Origin: Crossiella sp. CA-258035
Lineage (GTDB): Bacteria > Actinomycetota > Actinomycetes > Mycobacteriales > Pseudonocardiaceae
Length of the DNA stretch: 64,000 nucleotides
NCBI RefSeq assembly: GCF_030064675.1
Contig: NZ_CP116413.1
Span: 3,628,001-3,692,000 of the forward strand
Direction: 5' to 3'
This document shows positions 31,401 to 38,163 of this stretch, piece by piece. Under the pieces are notes generated by a model. That model did not search any database and was not told where the DNA came from. It was given only the letters and a program-made list of their open reading frames with translations. Position 1 is the first letter of the stretch. Each line of letters opens with the position of its first letter. The translations under genes and the position numbers were made by a program.

Positions 31401-32707
31401 CCGCCGTCGCGCAGGCCGTGGCGACAGTGCACGCCGCCGCCGACGGCGCGCACCGGCTCATCGCCTACGTGGTGCCCGAACCCGGCCGCACGGCCGAGCG
31501 GGCGGTGCTGCGCGAGCACGCGCTGGCCACGCTGCCGGACTACATGGTGCCCTCGGCGTTCGTCCCGATCACCGAACTGCCCTTGACCCCCAACGGGAAA
31601 CTCGACACCGCGGCGCTGCCCGAGCCCAGGCTCGCCGCCGGCTCACCGGTGCGGCCGCCGAGCGGACCGCGGGAGAGCCTGCTCTGCCGGATCTTCGCCG
31701 ATGTGCTCGGCCTGGAGGCCGTCGGCGTCACCGACAGCTTCTTCGAGCTGGGCGGGCACTCCTTGCTGGCCACCCGCCTCATCGGCCGGGTCCGCGCCGC
31801 GCTGGGCGTCCAGCTGCCGATCCGGACGCTGTTCGAGGCGCCGACCCCGGCCGGGCTGGCCGAGCGGATCGACTCCGGCGCCGAGGGCGACTCGCTGGAG
31901 GTGCTGCTGCCCCTGCGCGTCACCGGCAGCCGCCATCCGCTGTTCTGCGTGCACCCGGCAGGCGGCCTCGGCTGGGGCTACTCCGCCCTGCTGCACCACT
32001 TGCACCCCGAACAGCCCCTCTACGCCCTGCAGGCCCGCACCCTCGCCGGTGACCGGCAACTGCCCGCCAGCATCGAGGAGATGGCGGGGGAGTACGTGCG
32101 GCACATCCGCCAGGTGCAGCCGCAGGGCCCCTACCAGCTCCTGGGCTGGTCCTTCGGCGGGAACCTGGCCCACGAGGTCGCCGTGCAGTTGCAGGCGGAC
32201 GGCCACGAGGTGTCGCTGCTGGCCATCCTGGACGCCTACCCCACGATCCCCGTGGGCGACCTGGAGTATGCCGCCCCCGAGGTGGTGCTCGGCGCACTGC
32301 TGGGCGCCCTCGGCTTCGCCGAGGACAGCGAGCCGATCACCGTCACCCAGGCCAGGAAACGGTTGTGCCAGCACGGCAGCCCGCTCGGCAGCCTGCCGGA
32401 GGCGACCCTGCTCGGCATGGTGGAGGTCTTCGCCAACCAGGGCCGCCTGATGCGCTCCTTCCAGCCCGGGGTCTTCCGCGGCGACCTCCGGTTCTTCACC
32501 GCCACCCAGGGCCGGGACGAGGACTCACCCCGGCTGGCGTCCTGGCGGCCCCTCATCGACGGCGAGATCAGCGATCACCCCGTCGACTGCACCCACGTGC
32601 AACTCCTGCAACCCGAACCGCTCCGCCAGTTCGCCCCGGTGCTCACCGCCGCGCTGGACGAACTGGCGGCGCGCCCAGCACCGCGACCTTGGGGAGCGAG
32701 CAAGTGA
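22466..32707 (+). CDS. Three-module non-ribosomal peptide synthetase (C-A-T)x3-TE
   Basis: A 3,413-residue synthetase from GTG 22466 (GAAGGTG upstream, directly before [12 protein letters not shown]). Domains, with approximate residues: C1 8-445 (HHILSDG at 139), A1 457-940, T1 with phosphopantetheine Ser996 (GGHSLLA); C2 1052-1480 (HHIAGDGWS at 1173), A2 1495-1975, T2 Ser2034; C3 2087-2530 (HHIAGDGWS at 2216), A3 2549-3040, T3 Ser3099; thioesterase 3157-3400 (GWSFGG, Ser3229). No epimerisation or methylation domain. C1 resembles the EntF-type condensation domain that accepts an acyl or aryl starter, so the N-terminus may be acylated in trans. All A domains keep TSGSTG, YGPTE, YRTGDLV and the A10 Lys. 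Their pocket segment ([30 protein letters not shown]) is one residue shorter than in GrsA, so substrate codes are unreliable. Product unknown. Confidence 0.95.
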   Translation: MTRVHSSFLPLSAAQSGLWFAQELDPANPVFTISSYLDITGAVDEELFLGSVRRAIVEAETLRVSFALLDGEPRQSVRAEVPGTTGLLDLSGAPDPGAASLAWMREQLATPVDLLSGRLLDVALIRLGEGRYHCFQRVHHILSDGAGAALLLHRIAEHYTAALRQERPAEAEFGTVAELLAEDERYRQSAEFEQDSRRWSEYLRGRADMLSLSERAVPLASAVRRATARLTAGELDGLREVGKSVGTAWTSVVLASVAGYVHRTLGHTDVVLGFPVTARRTPLLRRTPGVVSNVVPLRLRLSRQVSGRELVRQAASEARVALRHQRFRVEDLRRALAAAGDTGPLHGPAVNIMAFHAELVLGDATATVHNLAMGPIDDLTVVVHPGAAGEGAVIHFDANPDRYDEAELSGHLDRFLRLLRGLLAQPDRPLAHLDLLAGDDLAEALPEWERPTDSRTAADLLREQATRTPERVAVRSGAEHLTFGELRAQALRLARVLLAEGVRPGNHVAVLLERSAASVVAIAAVLEAGAVYLPVDTSYPRHRIQHLLSTARPRLVVTDRANAPGHPAALVLDDPGTRERLASVPAEELTDDDRRVPAPADAAYVLHTSGSTGLPKGVVVSHGALVNLYLHHRATLFTQAEGEQWRVALSAALSFDASWDPVLWMFAGHELLLPDELTRRDPEALVPWLVEQRVDVIETTPSLFRGLLAAGLYRDGGSGPRLVALGGEPVDTELWHSLRALRGVDSINLYGPTECTVDSVTARLAEHPAPVIGRAVRGTGAYVLDSALRPVAPGVVGELYLAGSGLADGYLDRPDLTAERFVACPFACAGERMYRTGDLVRREPGGVLAYVGRGDEQVKVRGARIEPGEITAALHRHASVRRAAVVVRGEGDRARLVAYVVPCGEAARGGELREHLLGLLPEHLVPATYVTLGQLPLTPNGKLDLAALPEPGTSGTGSGGEPRTPREALLCGMFAEALKVPLVGVDDDFFALGGHSLLAARLVNRVRAALSVQLPLRTLFEHPTPGALARALEDVTDQGPPLIRRSRPEEVPLAPAQLGLWFLNRLDPADTGYHMPVVLRLDGELDIAALRAALTDVVTRHETLRTVFPEHGGRPRQRVLPAREVELPVHTGDRAPTVRELVDRPFDLRADLPLRASLLAESTRRHALVLVLHHIAGDGWSTAPLARDLATAYTARTAGVCPQWTELPVQYADYALWQRDRLGQVSDPDSELGRQLEFWRTELSGAPEVSPIFPVRREPGEPGEVPVHVPAQAVQRLSALAEQAQATPFIVVHAAFAALLHRLGAGTDIVVGTPVAGRTEEAVSELVGCFVNTLVLRTDLSGRPTFRQLLARVRARDLAAYGHQDLPFDRLVEQLRPDRAAGAHPLFQVLLNLRGTPRPELHLPGLRTEVEPVRPGGAKFDLLLDLGPDADGALTGALEYHSGALGHATARRVARQFTDLLTALLAEPDEPVFTHPLADPAELAAWNSTDRPVPEGTVVEAFQEQVRRWPEAIAVSDATRSLTFAELGEAVHRLARLLLRTGVQADQVVAVALPRTAEAVVAQLAVLAAGATYLPVDTGHPSARLRALLAAARPHRVLTEGAALDGLVAEQVLLRLDEPGTRRQLAALSGERLLAHARPGDAAYLIHTSGSTGRPKGVLVEHHSLANLLHSHREHLFGPAQARLGRRLLVALTAALTFDAALDPLLWLLDGHELHVVDDDLRRDPEALVAALRARQVDFVETTPSFLTQLCEHGLLSGEDHYPSVLALGGEAVPEALWRDLGALPWLAAHNFYGPTECTVDAVTARLSGTRTPVLGRPVANTRAHVLDANLRPVPPGVTGELYLVGAGVARGYHDEPALTAQRFVANPFGPGRLYRTGDLVRWTEHGELTFHGRADDQVKVRGVRLELGEVASAARSHPAVAEAAAVVRAQTLALYYVTRAGHTVTAGELRAYLAEHLPEPGRPSALRELPHLPLTPHGKLDQRALPAIEPAAPGSGRAPANDVERALCTAFAAVLDLPEVGAEDDFFSLGGHSLLATRLISRVRAELAVELPVRALFDHPTPARLATVLGTARPGRTALRASTRPPVVPLSPAQHRLWFLNQLEGANPAYHIAFQVRLTGRLDQDALRGALGDLLWRHESLRTVFPETDGLPRQEILAKQATRLDLPVTSTVTEEAGALAAALAARPFDLTAELPLRAHLLHLGEEEHLLVVVLHHIAGDGWSTLPLTRDLATAYTARSSGSSPQWTDLPVQYADYALWQRDLLGLDGDPGALLSRQLEFWRAELADLPEELRLPGEGRRSEQATADTLPLALDPATHAAIRALASGTGASTFMVLHAALATLLHRLGAGTDIPIGTPVAGRTDEALTDLVGFFVNTLVLRADLSGRPSFRTVLDRVRERSLAAYDNQDVPFDRLVEDLRPVRSLSRHPLFQVMLTLLNTPGADLDLPGLRAEIEPVHTGGAKFDLSLSLREHWSADGDPDGISGTLEYRGDLLDAAAARALADRLGHLLAAALAHPDRPVAELDVLAPGERGQVLREWNATGRGLPSRTVVEIFEDHVHRSAGDAIALVAGGGQISAEALNAKANQLARHLVTAGIGPEDRVAVLLPRSLDTVIALLAVLKAGAAYLPVDASYPAERIAYLLADGRPALVLAHRDTAPEGLPVLLLDEERIRAELAARPGEDLRDADRVRPLGLDDAAYVIYTSGSTGRPKGVVVEHRSLTNLLVNHQDQLFGPATRAAGHARLRVALTAALSFDAAWDPLLWMLDGHELHLVDEHTRRDPEALVSYLRKEGVNSIETTPSYLRALLDNGLFEAGEHQPGVIAVGGEAVPAALWAALRAVPGLLAYNFYGPTESTVDSVVAVVADSPRPVIGRPVTNTRAYVLDQALTPVPTGVTGELYLAGTGVARGYHGRPDLTADRFVADPFAQSPQRMYRTGDLVRWNRRGQLQFVGRTDDQVKVRGFRVELAEVTSALTSHPAVAQAVATVHAAADGAHRLIAYVVPEPGRTAERAVLREHALATLPDYMVPSAFVPITELPLTPNGKLDTAALPEPRLAAGSPVRPPSGPRESLLCRIFADVLGLEAVGVTDSFFELGGHSLLATRLIGRVRAALGVQLPIRTLFEAPTPAGLAERIDSGAEGDSLEVLLPLRVTGSRHPLFCVHPAGGLGWGYSALLHHLHPEQPLYALQARTLAGDRQLPASIEEMAGEYVRHIRQVQPQGPYQLLGWSFGGNLAHEVAVQLQADGHEVSLLAILDAYPTIPVGDLEYAAPEVVLGALLGALGFAEDSEPITVTQARKRLCQHGSPLGSLPEATLLGMVEVFANQGRLMRSFQPGVFRGDLRFFTATQGRDEDSPRLASWRPLIDGEISDHPVDCTHVQLLQPEPLRQFAPVLTAALDELAARPAPRPWGASK

Positions 32708-32898
32708 CCAACCCGTTCGACGACACCGACGCCACCTTCCTGGTGCTGACCAACACCGCGGGCCAGCACAGCCTGTGGCCCGAGTTCGCCCCCGTGCCCG
32801 CCGGCTGGTCGGTGGCCTTCGGCCCGGCGGGCCGCACGAGGTGCCTCGACTACGTCAACGAGCACTGGACCGACATCCGCCCGCAGCGGAGCGAGTGA
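32704..32898 (+). CDS. MbtH-like NRPS chaperone
   Basis: A 64-residue protein overlapping the NRPS stop (GTGA). It carries the family hallmarks: [38 protein letters not shown] with the conserved Trp, and [14 protein letters not shown]. MbtH proteins bind A domains and are needed for their folding and activity; the coupled start ensures co-expression with this synthetase. Confidence 0.95.
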   Translation: MTNPFDDTDATFLVLTNTAGQHSLWPEFAPVPAGWSVAFGPAGRTRCLDYVNEHWTDIRPQRSE

Positions 32899-32908
32899 AC
32901 ACGGGACG

Positions 32909-33898
32909 ATGACACCACACCAGGACGAACCCATGATCCACGTCAAGGACCTGCGCAAGTCCTTCGGCGCCACCACAGCGCTGGCCGGTGTCGACCTCAC
33001 CGTGCCCAGGGGCCAGGTTTTCGGCCTGCTCGGGCCCAACGGGGCGGGCAAGACCACCACGGTCCGGGTCCTGACCACCCTGCTGCGCGCGGACTCCGGA
33101 ACCGTCCGGGTCGCCGGGCACGACGTGCGGACCGACCCGCAGGGCGTGCGGCGGGCCATCGGCCTGTCCGGGCAGTACGCCGCCGTGGACGACAACCTCA
33201 CCGGCCGGGAGAACCTGCTCATGGTCGGCCTGCTCTACGGCATGCGCCGCAAGGTGGCCCGCCGCCGCGCGGATGAGCTGCTGGAGCGCTTCCGGCTCAC
33301 CACCGCCGCGAACAACGTGGCCAAGAGCTACTCCGGCGGCATGCGCCGCAGGCTGGACCTGGCCGGCGCCTTCGTCGGCGCACCTCCGGTGGTGGTGCTC
33401 GACGAGCCGACCACCGGGCTGGACCCGCGCAGCCGTCAGGACACCTGGGCCGTGGTGGGCGAACTGGTGGCCGAGGGCACCACCGTCCTGCTCACCACCC
33501 AGTACCTCGCCGAGGCCGACGAGATGGCCGACCGCATCGCGGTGCTGGACCAGGGCCGGGTGATCGCCACCGGCACCGCCGAAGCGCTGAAGGCCCGTGC
33601 CGGGCAGAACCGGCTCACCGTCGTCGTCGCCGACCACCACGACCTGCCGGCCACCACGCGCATCCTGGACACGGTCGGCGCAGGCCAAGCCTGGGCCGAA
33701 CCCGTCGAGCGCAAGGTGAGCGTGCCGGTGACCAACGGCGCCGAGGCGATGAAGGCGGCACTGCGCCTGCTCGACGCCGAGCACATTGACATCACCGACC
33801 TGTCGGTGCAGCGCCCCACCCTCGACGACGTCTTCCTCACCCTCACCGGACACCCGGGCAGCACCTCGCCGGAACCCGCGGGAAGTGGTGCGCGATGA
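32909..33898 (+). CDS. ABC transporter ATP-binding protein, DrrA type
   Basis: A 329-residue ATPase with Walker A GPNGAGKTTT, signature YSGGMRRRLDLAG, Walker B VVVLDEPTTGLD and the C-terminal segment LSVQRPTLDDVFLTLTGH typical of daunorubicin-resistance (DrrA) ATPases. ATG 32933 (MIHVKDLRKSFG) is an equally plausible start. With the following permease it should export the NRPS product or give self-resistance. It starts 10 bases after mbtH. Confidence 0.92.
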   Translation: MTPHQDEPMIHVKDLRKSFGATTALAGVDLTVPRGQVFGLLGPNGAGKTTTVRVLTTLLRADSGTVRVAGHDVRTDPQGVRRAIGLSGQYAAVDDNLTGRENLLMVGLLYGMRRKVARRRADELLERFRLTTAANNVAKSYSGGMRRRLDLAGAFVGAPPVVVLDEPTTGLDPRSRQDTWAVVGELVAEGTTVLLTTQYLAEADEMADRIAVLDQGRVIATGTAEALKARAGQNRLTVVVADHHDLPATTRILDTVGAGQAWAEPVERKVSVPVTNGAEAMKAALRLLDAEHIDITDLSVQRPTLDDVFLTLTGHPGSTSPEPAGSGAR

Positions 33899-34695
33899 CC
33901 ACGCTGACCATGGCAGCCAGGGACAGCTCCGTGCTCACCTGGCGCAACCTGCTCAACCTGCGGCGCAACCCCGGCGCGCTGCTCGCCGCGACCGTGCAGC
34001 CGCTGATGTTCGTGCTGCTGTTCGCCTACGTCTTCGGCGGCAGCCTCGGTGGCGACGGCTACCGCGAGTTCCTGATGGGCGGCATCTTCGCCCAGGCGGT
34101 GACCTTCAACGCCTCCTTCACCACCATCGGACTGGCCAACGACCTGCAGAAGGGCGTGGTGGACCGCTTCCGCTCGCTGCCCATGTCCCGGCTCGCGCTC
34201 GTGCTCGGCCGCACCACCTCCGACCTGGCCATCAGCATCCTGACCTTGACGGTGACCTCGCTGTGCGGCCTGCTCATCGGCTGGCGGATCCGGGGCAGCC
34301 TGCTCGACGCCGTCGCCGCCTACGCCCTGATCCTGCTCTTCGCCTTCGCCACCTCCTGGATCGGCGCGACCATCGCGCTGACCGCGCGCAGCGTGGAGGT
34401 GGCCCAGAGCGCGGGCCTGATCTGGCTGTTCCCCACCACGCTGATCTCCACCGCGTTCGTCTCCGCCGCCGCCATGCCAGCACCGCTGCGCGCGCTCGCC
34501 GAGTGGAACCCGGTCTCCGCGATCGCCACCGCCAGCCGCGAGCTGTTCGGCAACCCGGTGCCACCGGGACTGCCCCAGCCCAGCGGCTGGCCCGCCCAGC
34601 ACGCCACGGCCTACGCGGTGCTGTCCGCGCTGGCCCTCATCGCGGTGTTCATGCCCTTGGCCCTGTCCCGCTACCGGCGGCTGGCCCGGCGCTGA
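33895..34695 (+). CDS. ABC-2 type permease, DrrB type
   Basis: ATG overlaps the stop of the ATPase gene (ATGA). The 266-residue protein has about six membrane helices, starting with TVQPLMFVLLFAYVFGGSLG and including GIFAQAVTFNASFTTIGLAN and the DrrB/ABC-2 loop DLQKGVVDRFRSLPMSRLAL. Together with the DrrA-type ATPase it forms an export pump. Confidence 0.92.
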   Translation: MTTLTMAARDSSVLTWRNLLNLRRNPGALLAATVQPLMFVLLFAYVFGGSLGGDGYREFLMGGIFAQAVTFNASFTTIGLANDLQKGVVDRFRSLPMSRLALVLGRTTSDLAISILTLTVTSLCGLLIGWRIRGSLLDAVAAYALILLFAFATSWIGATIALTARSVEVAQSAGLIWLFPTTLISTAFVSAAAMPAPLRALAEWNPVSAIATASRELFGNPVPPGLPQPSGWPAQHATAYAVLSALALIAVFMPLALSRYRRLARR

Positions 34696-34737
34696 CCGCG
34701 GAACCCAGACCGCCTCGAGCCCAGAGAGGAGGACCCC

Positions 34738-34794
34738 ATGACCTTCTTCCAGTCCCTGGTCACGTTGATCACCAACATCAACATCATCTTCTGA
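34738..34794 (+). CDS. 18-residue hydrophobic peptide ORF at the end of the NRPS operon
   Basis: ATG 34738 follows the ideal ribosome binding site GAGAGGAGG with a 4-5 base spacer. It encodes MTFFQSLVTLITNINIIF and stops at 34792. The ORF lies 42 bases after the permease gene and just before a strong terminator, so it is inside the operon. Codons are GC-ending (ttc, ctg, gtc, atc, aac) like the neighbours. The peptide is hydrophobic with no charge except the termini, like a membrane-active micro-peptide or a peptide precursor. Unknown family; the coding call rests on the ribosome binding site and position. Confidence 0.55.
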   Translation: MTFFQSLVTLITNINIIF

Positions 34795-34802
34795 GCGCGG
34801 CC

Positions 34803-34839
34803 GCACGTGGGCGAGGCGCCGCGCGCCCCGCCCACGTGC
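34803..34839 (+). terminator. Strong hairpin terminator of the NRPS operon
   Basis: Perfect 11-bp inverted repeat GCACGTGGGCG / CGCCCACGTGC (34803-34813 and 34829-34839) with a GC-rich 15-base loop, 8 bases after the micro-ORF stop. No T-run follows. Confidence 0.7.
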
Positions 34840-35540
34840 GAGTGCGCAGGCTGGACGACAAGAGGGCGGAAGGAGCAGACCGCCGCCACAGCGGCTGTGG
34901 CGAAGACGTACTTCGAGCACGTCACCGCCGAAGGTGATCTCGCCACCTGCCGCTGGCGGGTGAAGGTGACCTTCGCCGTCCCTGGCCGCTGCCAAGGCTT
35001 GCGCCCCAACGGTGCACGCGTGCAAGCCAAGGGCGTCGATCTTGTTCGGGTTTCAGGAACAGTGGGCCGCCGTTCATCCCCTGCGGCGCAACTGACGTCC
35101 AGCACGAAAGTTGAGCACGATCCAGCCGAAGCGTTCGACGCAGGAACCGGCCGGGGGCCGGGCATCGAGTTGGCGGGCGATCGTGGCTTGATCGCTATAG
35201 GCATCAACGGAGACGATGCGGCCGTCGCGAAGTGGCTGCGGAAACCCGGCTCCCACTGGGCGCGACCAAGGTCATCCTCGCCGACATGATCGAGCTTGAC
35301 CTGCTGCACACCTGCTACAGCCCAGGAATCGCAGCCGCGCCGTCGTGGGAGTTCATGGCCCGGGAACTGCGAGGGTTGCGAGCGCTCTAGCCGCGCCAGA
35401 TCAGGAGTAAGCAGATTCGACATTCTGAACCGCTGCTGAGCCGACGGTAGGTGATGCCTCATCAGCATCTCGGGTGAGCGGGGCGTGCGGTGGAGGCTGG
35501 GTAGAGGCCTTGTCCGCGATCGCCTGTCCCAGCCGCACCC
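34840..35540. other. Gene debris without an intact gene
   Basis: Several short coding-like islands in different frames but no complete gene. The best is 35230-35390 on the plus strand, ETRLPLGATKVILADMIELD, followed by LLHTCYSPGIAAAP and a stop after ELRGLRAL. This, with the transposase remnant that follows, marks an insertion/decay zone. Confidence 0.45.
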
Positions 35541-35735
35541 GCTGCTGTGGGAAGCAAGACCAACGGCAAGGTCGGGCGGTTCAACCGCACCCTGCTCGAC
35601 GAGTGGGCCTACGCCCGCCCCAACGACTCCGAAATCGAACGCCGTAAAGCGCTGCCGCGGTGGCTGCACACCTACAATCACCACCGCGGCCACACCGCGC
35701 TCAGAAGGCCTACCCCCGGCAAACCGTGTGCCTAA
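35541..35735 (+). pseudogene. IS481-type transposase C-terminal remnant
   Basis: Only the end of the integrase core survives: KTNGKVGRFNRTLLDEWAYA, then RRKALPRWLHTYNHHRGHTA, which match the last part of IS481/IS3-like DDE transposases (catalytic Glu region N-G-K-x-E-R-F; here Glu is Gly). The N-terminal two thirds and both terminal repeats are missing. The conserved Glu is lost, so it is inactive. Confidence 0.8.
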
Positions 35736-35767
35736 GCTGGTAAGGCGATAGGCCTAACCACTCAAGG

Positions 35768-36181
35768 TCAGGAACTTTTCGCGCTCCAGGAGCCACACGG
35801 GTCCGGCAGCCCAGAGCGATTGGTGCAAACCCGGAACTTCATGCCACTTGGTCGCCCGACCTGTGGGTTGACTGCGCAGTCCCCGCTGACGTTGACCAGT
35901 GATGTCGACGTCACGTCCCCTGTCATCCTGCCGCAGTTCTGATCGGTGTTGCCATCGAAAACAATCAGGCCCTCAATGTATACCTTTTTTCCGCCCGTCG
36001 ACTTGAGTTGCCCGGTCATTGCCCCGCGGAACATTCCCCACGCCGTGGCAGTTGCCGTGCCAGATCCGTCATTAGCACTCACGTTCACCTTGTTTGCGGC
36101 CGATGCTATTCCGGCTGTCGCCGCCATCGACACGGCCATGCTCAACACTAAAGTGACACCAGCTCGGATCTTTTGCTTCAT
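35768..36181 (-). CDS. Small secreted protein, unknown function
   Basis: ATG 36181 is preceded by GGGGTGGAG. The 137-residue product has a Sec signal (MKQKIRAGVTLVLSMAVSMA, cleavage after ASA) and a mature domain of about 105 residues rich in Gly, Thr and Asn, with four cysteines likely in disulfides (NCGRMTGDV, SGDCAVNPQ, FRVCTN, DPCGSW). GC content is lower than in the flanks. No family recognised. Confidence 0.65.
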   Translation of the reverse strand: MKQKIRAGVTLVLSMAVSMAATAGIASAANKVNVSANDGSGTATATAWGMFRGAMTGQLKSTGGKKVYIEGLIVFDGNTDQNCGRMTGDVTSTSLVNVSGDCAVNPQVGRPSGMKFRVCTNRSGLPDPCGSWSAKSS

Positions 36182-36264
36182 TCTCCACCCCTTGTGCTGT
36201 CGCAATCTTTTTTGGTGGCAAAGGTTCTATCCCAGACGCTCGCGGACTGAGACCGCGAGCATAG

Positions 36265-36684
36265 CTACCTGGACGGACACAGGCCCAGCCGGAAGGAGCT
36301 GATGTTCAATTCACGGCCGTACTTCCAGGTGTTCCCTTGCCAATTGCCAACCGGCCACACACCCCCTTCGTATTTGATGTCAATAAAGGTGCACCACACC
36401 TGATTGGTTCGATTCCAGACTGAACGAATCCTGTCGCCCCAGTCGCTACCATCGCTTTCCTTGATCTCGTGAAGATTGGGAATTGACCTAGGATTTGCTA
36501 ACCCTTTTCCTGCTCCATCGCGGCCTTCCCATGTACAGAAGTAACCTCTTGGGCAACCCTCATACCCGGTGATCGAGATAGTTCCATCGTCCCTCGAGGG
36601 TGCAGCGTGAGCGGAGATTGAAGGAGCGAGGGTGACCCACGCGACGAGTGCGAGCGCGCCGCAAAAAACTCTGAATATACGCAT
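36265..36684 (-). CDS. Secreted peptidase inhibitor family I36-like protein
   Basis: ATG 36684 is preceded by GAAGGCGG. The 139-residue product has a signal peptide (MRIFRVFCGALALVAWVTLA, then ISAHA) and a mature domain with the I36-like pattern CPRGYFCTWEGRDGAGKGL, then WGDRIRSVWNRTNQVWCTF and IDIKYEGGVWPVG. Known members inhibit metallopeptidases (Streptomyces SMPI), but many homologues are uncharacterised. Local GC is lower than average. A membrane protein with a related domain lies next to it. Confidence 0.75.
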   Translation of the reverse strand: MRIFRVFCGALALVAWVTLAPSISAHAAPSRDDGTISITGYEGCPRGYFCTWEGRDGAGKGLANPRSIPNLHEIKESDGSDWGDRIRSVWNRTNQVWCTFIDIKYEGGVWPVGNWQGNTWKYGRELNISSFRLGLCPSR

Positions 36685-36859
36685 ACTGTAGCCGCCTTCC
36701 ATGGCGTGCAGCGTGAACCAGGTTCTTCCTTGTCGATCGGGCAACCGTAGAAGCAGTGCGGCATCGAGGGAAGAGCACTTCTGGATTCAGTTTCAACTAT
36801 AGTCAAATCGCGGCATCTTCGCAGGTCAGCGCTTTAACTTGCGGCTCAGGACGATCACG

Positions 36860-37645
36860 TTACGGCCTGGCGGAGCCGGTGCAGAACCAGTATGCGCCGG
36901 GTAGCGCCGAACTGTCCTGACTGCTGTCACCGGCGCGAATGTTTCCGATATCAGTTTTCGCTGAGTCATAGAAGCGGCCCACGACCGGCAGGTTGTTGTC
37001 GTAGGAAAAGACCGCGTCCTGCAGATGGTAGTCGGCAAGGCGCCAGCACGTGTTCTGCCGCTGGGTCCGGAAATTCATGTCTTCATAGCCGATGTTCCGG
37101 TACAGACACAGCCACGCCGCCTCGCACGGCTCCGCGATGGTGGCAGGCCCCGGTCGTTCCACCCGCGGCCACAGCGCGACGACCAACAGCACGCCGATCA
37201 CGACGACCGCACCCAGCAAGTACCATCCGCGCTGTCTGATCCACGGTGACACCGCGGGGCCTTCCATGGGCTCGGCCTGCGCCAGAACCACAGCTTGGGG
37301 CAGGACCTCGGCCGGGGCCACAACCGCGGCGGCCGCCTGCTCCCACCGCTGTCGCCAATGCGCGTGAACCCGCTGCTCATCCTGACCGAGTACGCCGACC
37401 GCCAGCGATCGGACAAACTCCCACGTCGTCTCCCATGAAGGCAACCGCGCGCCACGCGCCGCCGCCGACAACGCTGACGTCGAGGCCAGCGCGCCATGAT
37501 CCTGACGCATCGCGGCGTAGGACGGATCCCCTGCGCATTGCTTGAGTTCCCACAACTGCCGGGCGAATACCGCCGCCGGTTCAGCACCTTCGGGAGCCTT
37601 GGCCACCCGACCCCTGCGTCCGGTTCTGGCCGTCTCGTTACCCAT
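36860..37645 (-). CDS. HTH-like / transmembrane / I36-like three-part protein
   Basis: A 261-residue protein. The N-terminal 90 residues resemble the actinobacterial XRE-like domain used by membrane-tethered regulators (FARQLWELKQCAGDPSYAAM, SALSAAARGARLPSWETTWE). A transmembrane helix follows at about 140-162 (GWYLLGAVVVIGVLLVVALW). The outer C-terminal domain has the I36-like pattern CEAAWLCLYRNIGYEDMNFR and ends SALPGAYWFCTGSARP. The arrangement suggests a cytosolic DNA- or protein-binding domain linked through the membrane to an extracellular sensor or inhibitor-like domain. The neighbouring secreted I36 protein is a candidate partner. Function is inferred only. Confidence 0.65.
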   Translation of the reverse strand: MGNETARTGRRGRVAKAPEGAEPAAVFARQLWELKQCAGDPSYAAMRQDHGALASTSALSAAARGARLPSWETTWEFVRSLAVGVLGQDEQRVHAHWRQRWEQAAAAVVAPAEVLPQAVVLAQAEPMEGPAVSPWIRQRGWYLLGAVVVIGVLLVVALWPRVERPGPATIAEPCEAAWLCLYRNIGYEDMNFRTQRQNTCWRLADYHLQDAVFSYDNNLPVVGRFYDSAKTDIGNIRAGDSSQDSSALPGAYWFCTGSARP

Positions 37646-37780
37646 GGTGCCCCCACCTCACGGTTCGAGAGCGACAGTATGGCAGCGCCTGCTAGATCAA
37701 CCCGCCCCCCGATGGGTGTAGTCACTGTGCTCGGTACGGGGCATTCAGCAGGACCCAAGTGGTCTGCTTTCCGCAGCAGC

Positions 37781-37909
37781 GGCCGCACGTGCACCGACGT
37801 CGACCCGGGCCTGGCCCGTGAGCTGAGGCGCTCACCGAGCCAGTTCTACGTCAACGTGCACAACGCGGAATACCCGGCCGGCGCGGTACGGGGTCAGCTG
37901 CGACGCTGA
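37781..37909 (+). pseudogene. CHRD-domain remnant
   Basis: In-frame end GRTCTDVDPGLARELRRSPS followed by QFYVNVHNAEYPAGAVRGQL matches the conserved end of CHRD domains. The rest of the domain is missing upstream, where the frame passes into DNA that serves as the promoter of the minus-strand gene at 37645. A decayed gene end. The 37910-38163 interval shows no further gene. Confidence 0.6.
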
Positions 37910-38163
37910 CCCGGTAAGAGGTCCGGCGGTTCCCGCCCGGTCTGGGGAACCACCGGGCCCCGCGGTTTGTGGCAGACGTCCGGTCGGCCGCGCTGGCGGA
38001 AGGTGCTGTCCGTCCGAACTGGACGGTCGCCCGTCGTTGCCGTGATGTCGGGTTGCCGGTCCGGCCACGAGGACACCTCCGTGTGCAGCTGCCACACGCA
38101 CCGGGGCGCTCCGTTCACGTACCTAGGACCGGAGCGGCAGGTTCGTGAGTCACCTGGTCCGCC

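Noticed and set aside
22616-31519. Very long minus-strand frames opposite the NRPS.
   Set aside because: They mirror NRPS codon usage and contain no domains; the plus strand carries all catalytic motifs.
22466-34794. Siderophore cluster.
   Set aside because: The first condensation domain is EntF-like, but there are no DHB-synthesis, ferric-siderophore uptake or reductase genes, so the assignment is not supported.
34807-35289. A 160-codon plus-strand frame after the NRPS terminator.
   Set aside because: It starts within the terminator hairpin, has no ribosome binding site and no consistent coding signal.
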